Assembly (NCBI GenBank): GCA_002297965.1
Contig: DBLF01000087.1
Coordinates: 8,260-18,597, forward strand
Direction: 5' to 3'
From: Candidatus Segatella papionis
Lineage (GTDB): Bacteria > Bacteroidota > Bacteroidia > Bacteroidales > Bacteroidaceae
Length of the DNA: 10,338 nt
The stretch's first letter is position 1. Each line of letters begins with the position of its first letter. Position numbers and translations under genes: made by a program. Positions 6,306 to 10,338 of this stretch are shown in pieces. Below the pieces are notes generated by a model, which had not been told where the DNA came from, ran no database searches, and worked only from the letters and a program-made list of their open reading frames with translations.

Positions 6306-7658
6306 TTACTGATTATCCGCAAACACTGAATCCAAGAACACCTGCAAACTTCCTGCATAATAGAGTGGTATATTATATAAGGTGAAAGACTTGCCATTCT
6401 GCGTAGTAACGGTATCCGAATTCATCGGCCCATTCCAAAGGCGCAAAGCTATCTTTTCCTTCGACTCATCCATGAAAAGATGCAAGGAACGTAGCTTGGC
6501 ATTATCCCCTGTCTTTACTTCTATCGGAAGAAGATGCGACTTATAACGTATCAAGAAGTCTACCTCTGCCTGTGAGTTCTTGGCATCACGTACCCAGAAC
6601 ATACGCTTCTCTCCAAAAGTAAAAGATGAACCCAGCAACTCCTGCCCAACAATATGCTCGGCAATGTCGCCGTTCCATAGTTCATCGGTATCCTTGCTAA
6701 ACAACAGTTCCTCTTGCATACCAGCCACATAATTCACCAATCCGGTATCTAGCCACAATAACTTTGGACTTTTCTTCAAATCGGGCAATATAGGAAAAGA
6801 AGCCGACATCTGTGGATAAACCAACTCCAACAACAACGTTTTCTCCAAAGTTCTGAACGCATTGCCAGCCTCAGCAGCCTTAAAAGTAGAACCTGTGAAC
6901 TTTGCAAACTGAATACGATGACCCGCAGCAGCCCAGCCATAATTTAAAATATATCGAATGGCATCCTGCTCTTTAGGCTTGCTGGCATACTTCTCCACAT
7001 CGTCTCGATAGCCAGAAAGCAAAGAATTGAAGACACCATTCAGCTTGACTATGTCTCGGTATTTTGCATAGTTTGCCACAGCCTCAGGCAACCCACCCAC
7101 AATCATATACTTCTTAAACAAATCCATGACATTGGAATGCAAAGAATTGGGCAAAGACATTCTTTCGATACCCTCTGCTGTAGCCTCTTGACCTATGGCA
7201 CGAAGGAACTCCACAAAGGTACAAGGATGCAAAGCCATATACTCCACCCTACCCACAGGGAAAGAGATATGGCGCCCCATCAAGCTCTCTAACAAAGAGC
7301 CAGCTGCTATCACATAAATGTCTGGACGCTTTTCATAAAAGTATCGCAAAGCCTGAACTGCCTTTGGCTCGTTTTGTATCTCATCGATAAAAATCAATGT
7401 GCGCTTGCTGGAATCTTGAGGCACATTCGCCTTAAAGAAGATACCTACCAATAAATCATCAAAAGAATAGTCATCTGCGAAAAGTTCCGCATTTTCCTTT
7501 TCCTCCAAATTCAAATAAATATAGGTGTCAAACTCCTTGGCAAACAACTTTATCAAAGTTGTCTTACCCACTTGTCTAGCCCCTCGCAAGACCAAAGGCT
7601 TACGCTCTTCATTATTCGCCCATTGACGCAGATAATTGATTGCCGTTCGTGTAAACAT
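6306..7658 (-). CDS. AAA+ ATPase with C-terminal DUF4143/PD-(D/E)XK-like domain (second copy)
   Basis: With the chosen start the protein has 450 residues. Walker A is GARQVGKT (26-33) and Walker B is LIFIDEIQ (88-95). The C-terminal domain keeps the nuclease-like pattern AEVDF (364-368, D367) followed by IEVK (379-382, E380 and K382), so catalysis is possible, unlike in the first copy. An in-frame ATG at 7685 was rejected because it lies inside the TATCTTTG -7 element (7683-7690), upstream of the expected transcript start; the ATG at 7658 fits the family N-terminus (MFTRTAINYLRQW). The family is abundant in Bacteroidales and of unknown role; ATP-dependent action on DNA is a reasonable inference. 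The gene has four phased repeats upstream and is convergent with the methylase operon. Confidence 0.9.
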   Translation of the reverse strand: MFTRTAINYLRQWANNEERKPLVLRGARQVGKTTLIKLFAKEFDTYIYLNLEEKENAELFADDYSFDDLLVGIFFKANVPQDSSKRTLIFIDEIQNEPKAVQALRYFYEKRPDIYVIAAGSLLESLMGRHISFPVGRVEYMALHPCTFVEFLRAIGQEATAEGIERMSLPNSLHSNVMDLFKKYMIVGGLPEAVANYAKYRDIVKLNGVFNSLLSGYRDDVEKYASKPKEQDAIRYILNYGWAAAGHRIQFAKFTGSTFKAAEAGNAFRTLEKTLLLELVYPQMSASFPILPDLKKSPKLLWLDTGLVNYVAGMQEELLFSKDTDELWNGDIAEHIVGQELLGSSFTFGEKRMFWVRDAKNSQAEVDFLIRYKSHLLPIEVKTGDNAKLRSLHLFMDESKEKIALRLWNGPMNSDTVTTQNGKSFTLYNIPLYYAGSLQVFLDSVFADNQ

Positions 7659-7682
7659 ATATAATTCGTTTAAAATCAGGTG

Positions 7683-7712
7683 CAAAGATACAACTTTATT
7701 TTCATTTCCAAA
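7683..7712 (-). promoter_or_regulatory. Promoter of the second ATPase gene
   Basis: TATCTTTG (7690 to 7683) is a good -7 element; TTTG (7712 to 7709) lies 18 bp upstream, a slightly short spacing, and is part of the first 14-bp repeat. Transcription would start near 7676, about 18 nt before the ATG at 7658. A repeat-binding protein would therefore cover the -33 box. Confidence 0.6.
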
Positions 7713-7815
7713 CCAAAAATTGCATATTTTTTAATCATTTCCAAACCAAAAACAAATAGTTTCTTAAGCATTTCCAAACCAAAAAACAAGAAAATTCGAT
7801 GCATTTCCAAACCAA
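7703..7815. repeat. Four 14-bp direct repeats with exact 33-bp spacing
   Basis: CATTTCCAAACCAA occurs without mismatch at 7703-7716, 7736-7749, 7769-7782 and 7802-7815. Three copies continue with AAA. The 33-bp period is close to three helical turns, so a protein bound to each copy would line up on one DNA face. The intervening 19 bp are not conserved. The copy nearest the ATPase gene overlaps its -33 box. Because 33 is divisible by three, open frames crossing the array show false 11-residue peptide repeats. Confidence 0.85.
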
Positions 7816-7852
7816 GCGTAGTTATTTTGTATCTATTTCTAGTACAAAGCAA

Positions 7853-7910
7853 CAAGAAAAGCCAGCCCTGCACATACATTAATTATATATGCAAAGCTGG
7901 CTTTTTCTTG
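7853..7910 (-). terminator. Terminator after the receptor gene
   Basis: CAAGAAAAGCCAGC (7853-7866) pairs with GCTGGCTTTTTCTTG (7896-7910) with one bulged T; an inner stem (about 7869-7876 with 7885-7892) extends it. GC-rich stem and A/T tails on both sides suit an intrinsic terminator reading from the receptor stop at 7923 on the minus strand, shielding the ATPase promoter beyond. It could also work on the plus strand. Confidence 0.75.
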
Positions 7911-7922
7911 TACCCCTATATG

Positions 7923-10223
7923 TTAGAACTTCAGCGAAGCGGTAAACTCCACGGTGAATGGACGGAGGTAGCTACCTGTCATAATCTGGTTCTTGATGCC
8001 CTTCGCCTCATCCTTGGTAATCAGCTCGGCACCAGCGATGCTACCCTTGGCACCTGTCTGATTCAAGAAGTTAACTACGGTGCAACCGAGAGCCAAGCGC
8101 TTGGTTGCCTGCCAGTTCAAACCGCCGAAAGTCTCCCAGTGACCATTGAAGTAATATGCCTCGTTGATGTTGGCGTAGGTCTTGCTGAAGTAACGGAAGC
8201 TGGTCCAGAGCTTGATGTCCTTGGTAATCATATAGCTTGGATCCAACTCGATGAGCACTTCTGGAATCTCGGCTACGACATTGCCTGTGGCATTGATAGT
8301 ACCCGTGTAACCATCGTTGAAGGTAACACTGGTCTCAAACTTCTTGTAGGTTGGCTTCTGATAAGTGAAGAGGAAGTGGAAATCGAAGCCCTTGAACGGA
8401 TGAGCCACAGCATCGGTTGTCCAACCCCAGGTCTGGATGTCGTAAGCCAAAGGAGCCGCCTTGATCTCGCTGCCATGCTGGAGGTTGAGCGTAGAGTTGT
8501 TGTTGGTCTTAGAGATGTAAGAGAACAACGAGGTGAGGCTCAACCAAGAGTTGTTGTAGTAGATTCCGGCACGACCGAGCGGCACGGAAATCTTATCCAC
8601 ATTTGGCAAAGTAGCTGGGGCGAATGCCTCGAACTTAGGATGCTGGACGATGTAAGTGAAATCGCCCGTAAAGCCGAAGTTATCTGTCAACTTGTAAGTT
8701 GCTGCCACAGAGAAATCGTAGTTGATCCAGTTGTAACTCAAGTCGGCTGGTGTAATCTTCGTACCATCTGCGGCAATAGCACCGAGATAGTAATCGGCAA
8801 ATCGTCCAACATACTCGCCCTGCGCATTCTTCACTGCGGCGTTCTCACCCTTCAGGCGCTGCCACTCCAAACGGGCACCATAGTAGAGATTCAACTTCTT
8901 GGTGACGTCCCAATCATGGGTGAAGTAGAGAGCCAACTTGTTTTCGCTTCCCTTGTAATACTCAGAGGCGTTCTTGTTGAAATCGTAGAAATAGCTGTCG
9001 CGCTGGTTGGCATCCCAAACTCGCAAGGCATAACTACCATCCGAAGGTACGCTCTGGTCGTACATGGTTGTATTTGAGCAATAATCTATATGATAGAACC
9101 ACTCGTTCACGCCGAGGCGGAAGGTGGATGTCTTAAATCTCTTGCTGAGCTCTGAGGTGAAGAGAGCCTCGTCGATGGTTCCGGCGTTAAGGCAAGACAT
9201 ACGGGTCTGGACATATTGACCATCGTACGCCTTGGTCTGTCCGTCGATGTCGCGATACATATATTTATATACACCTTGGTTAGCAGCACTCTTGAGGTCG
9301 ATGATAGCCATCGGGGTCTGATAAACCATTGCGCCACGAGAGTGGTCGTACTTCAAGGTAGCCTTCCAGTTCAAGCCGTTGTCGAAGCGATAATTGTTCA
9401 TCAGGGTCACCTCGCTTGCCTTGTTGAGACAGGCATCATAGAGGGTGGTCTGCTTCAACTCGCCTGTACGCATGTCTCTGTAAGTCATCTCGTTGTCGAT
9501 AGGGAGATAAGAGGTTGTACCGAGCTTGAACTTGCCATACTCCTTCACGCTACCATCGCCCACATAGATGAAAGGAGCACTCTGGGTGGCATAGTTGTAC
9601 ACATTGTGGCTGTTAGCGTACTTATACATAGCGGTAAACTCACCACGGTTGCCATTGTACTTCTTGGTGATGAGTGCCTTGTAAATCTGGGTGCGGTCCT
9701 GATAAGGAGTTGACTTAATCTTGAAAGTTCCTGGGTCGAAGTCCTGGTACATATTGAAGCTATAATACCAATCGCTGCCCAAGTCGCCATTCATATTCAA
9801 AGAAAACTCCTGCAATCCGAAGTGGTTACTCTTATAATTCAAGGTACCATTGAATCCCTTCTGACCTTTCTGGGTGAAAGAGTTCACGGCGTAGCCGATG
9901 TTACCCGTGGTGATGGCAGTCTCGGCAATCTTCAGCAAACCCTGATGACTGAGGCTTGCATCACCACGCCAAACGGTATTGACGGAATGAGGATTGGTGG
10001 CGTAAGTGACAGGCAGACCATTCTCCAACACGTTGACGTCGGCAGAAGGCAAGCCAATCTGAATCTCACGAGGGCCATTGGCACTGGCAGCGTTGAGCAT
10101 CACGTTGCGGTTGCCCTCCTCCTTGGAGCTACCATTATCATCCTGTGCGAAAGCACCAGAAACATTTGCGAGTGAAAGTGCAAGCACCATGGCTGCGCTC
10201 TTTCCATTCAATAAGGTGTTCAT
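7923..10223 (-). CDS. TonB-dependent-receptor-like outer-membrane beta-barrel protein
   Basis: The 766-residue protein has a signal peptide (1-26, ending A-F-A before Q27), a short acidic linker, a plug-like region (about 51-130, including IGLPSADVNVLENGLPVTY), and then a long run of alternating aromatic/polar strands typical of a 22-strand barrel, ending in the C-terminal phenylalanine (SLKF) expected of outer-membrane proteins. It lacks the carboxypeptidase-D-like N-terminal domain of SusC proteins, has no obvious TonB box and no SusD partner in view. Import of a substrate across the outer membrane is the expected role. The promoter and leader shared with the GH32 gene point to fructans or their breakdown products; this is inference. 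The start at 10223 places the ATG 16 bp after the leader box, exactly as in the GH32 gene. Its GC content is clearly higher than that of the island genes. Confidence 0.85.
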   Translation of the reverse strand: MNTLLNGKSAAMVLALSLANVSGAFAQDDNGSSKEEGNRNVMLNAASANGPREIQIGLPSADVNVLENGLPVTYATNPHSVNTVWRGDASLSHQGLLKIAETAITTGNIGYAVNSFTQKGQKGFNGTLNYKSNHFGLQEFSLNMNGDLGSDWYYSFNMYQDFDPGTFKIKSTPYQDRTQIYKALITKKYNGNRGEFTAMYKYANSHNVYNYATQSAPFIYVGDGSVKEYGKFKLGTTSYLPIDNEMTYRDMRTGELKQTTLYDACLNKASEVTLMNNYRFDNGLNWKATLKYDHSRGAMVYQTPMAIIDLKSAANQGVYKYMYRDIDGQTKAYDGQYVQTRMSCLNAGTIDEALFTSELSKRFKTSTFRLGVNEWFYHIDYCSNTTMYDQSVPSDGSYALRVWDANQRDSYFYDFNKNASEYYKGSENKLALYFTHDWDVTKKLNLYYGARLEWQRLKGENAAVKNAQGEYVGRFADYYLGAIAADGTKITPADLSYNWINYDFSVAATYKLTDNFGFTGDFTYIVQHPKFEAFAPATLPNVDKISVPLGRAGIYYNNSWLSLTSLFSYISKTNNNSTLNLQHGSEIKAAPLAYDIQTWGWTTDAVAHPFKGFDFHFLFTYQKPTYKKFETSVTFNDGYTGTINATGNVVAEIPEVLIELDPSYMITKDIKLWTSFRYFSKTYANINEAYYFNGHWETFGGLNWQATKRLALGCTVVNFLNQTGAKGSIAGAELITKDEAKGIKNQIMTGSYLRPFTVEFTASLKF

Positions 10224-10239
10224 AATTTTGCGAATTATT

Positions 10240-10259
10240 AATTGTTAGCGTTATTGTTT
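10240..10259 (-). promoter_or_regulatory. Leader box of the receptor gene
   Basis: Identical over 20 bp to 637-656 and at the same 16-bp distance from its start codon. The leader here is only about 40 nt, so the box occupies much of it. Confidence 0.6.
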
Positions 10260-10271
10260 TGATTTCTGCTG

Positions 10272-10338
10272 CAAAATTACGTAAAGGTGTGAACACCAGC
10301 TTTAAAAATCATTTCGTATGATGCAAAAATCCGTTCAT
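10272..10338 (-). promoter_or_regulatory. Promoter and putative activator site of the receptor gene
   Basis: TAATTTTG (10279 to 10272) is the -7 element. No TTTG is visible at -33, which suggests dependence on an activator. The shared 22-bp motif occupies 10317-10338, running up to the window edge, 38 bp from the -7 element as in the GH32 promoter. A short dyad GGTGT/ACACC (10286-10297) lies between the two. Confidence 0.6.

Noticed and set aside
6306..7685. Start of the second ATPase at 7685
   Set aside because: That ATG lies inside the -7 element, upstream of the expected transcription start; the ATG at 7658 matches the family N-terminus.
7703..7815. CRISPR-like array of short repeats and spacers
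   Set aside because: The repeats are only 14 bp with 19-bp spacers, there are four copies and no cas genes, and the array overlaps a promoter. Phased operator sites fit better.
7676..7879. Small minus-strand protein with four 11-residue FGLEM-type repeats
   Set aside because: The peptide repeats arise only because the 33-bp DNA period is a multiple of three. The frame crosses the receptor terminator and the ATPase promoter.
7680..9077. Long plus-strand open frame of 465 codons
   Set aside because: It is antisense to the receptor gene and runs through the terminator and repeat array; its sequence has no recognisable domain. It reflects the GC-richer codon use of the receptor gene.

Overview
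The window looks like a Bacteroidales chromosome, most likely Prevotella/Segatella or a close relative. The evidence is the recurring Bacteroidetes-type promoter (a -7 element TAnnTTTG upstream of most genes, in one case with a perfect TTTG-N20-TAnnTTTG), the lack of strong Shine-Dalgarno sequences, a secreted GH32 fructan hydrolase, a TonB-dependent-receptor-like porin and two AAA+/DUF4143 ATPases. Assignment below order level is inference.

The two ends belong together. At the left edge (1-620, minus) is the 5' part of a secreted GH32 enzyme (levanase/inulinase type). At the right edge (7923-10223, minus) is a complete outer-membrane beta-barrel receptor. Both genes have the same promoter layout: a 22-bp motif exactly 38 bp upstream of a TAnnTTTG -7 element, and an identical 20-bp leader box ending exactly 16 bp before the start codon. 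They are therefore probably co-regulated parts of one fructan-utilisation locus, with the receptor importing what the GH32 enzyme handles.

Between them lies about 7 kb of visibly more AT-rich accessory DNA (roughly 840-7850). In order it holds an AAA+/DUF4143 ATPase (876-2078, minus); a non-coding stretch; a perfect promoter (2529-2560) driving a long leader of about 400 nt with strong hairpins and a chain of overlapping mini-ORFs; an EcoRI-type adenine methylase (2971-4104); a DUF262-HNH nuclease (4111-5280); a lipoprotein (5297-6172); a 17-bp perfect hairpin between convergent genes; and a second AAA+/DUF4143 ATPase (6306-7658, minus). The methylase and nuclease form a compact operon and are a candidate restriction-modification or modification-dependent defence system.

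Each ATPase gene has its own array of regularly spaced repeats over and upstream of its promoter. The first has three inverted repeats at 40-41 bp spacing. The second has four 14-bp direct repeats at exactly 33 bp spacing. The sequences are unrelated but the architecture is the same, which suggests gene-specific control, possibly autoregulation.

No tRNA, rRNA, CRISPR array, transposase, integrase or replication origin was recognised.
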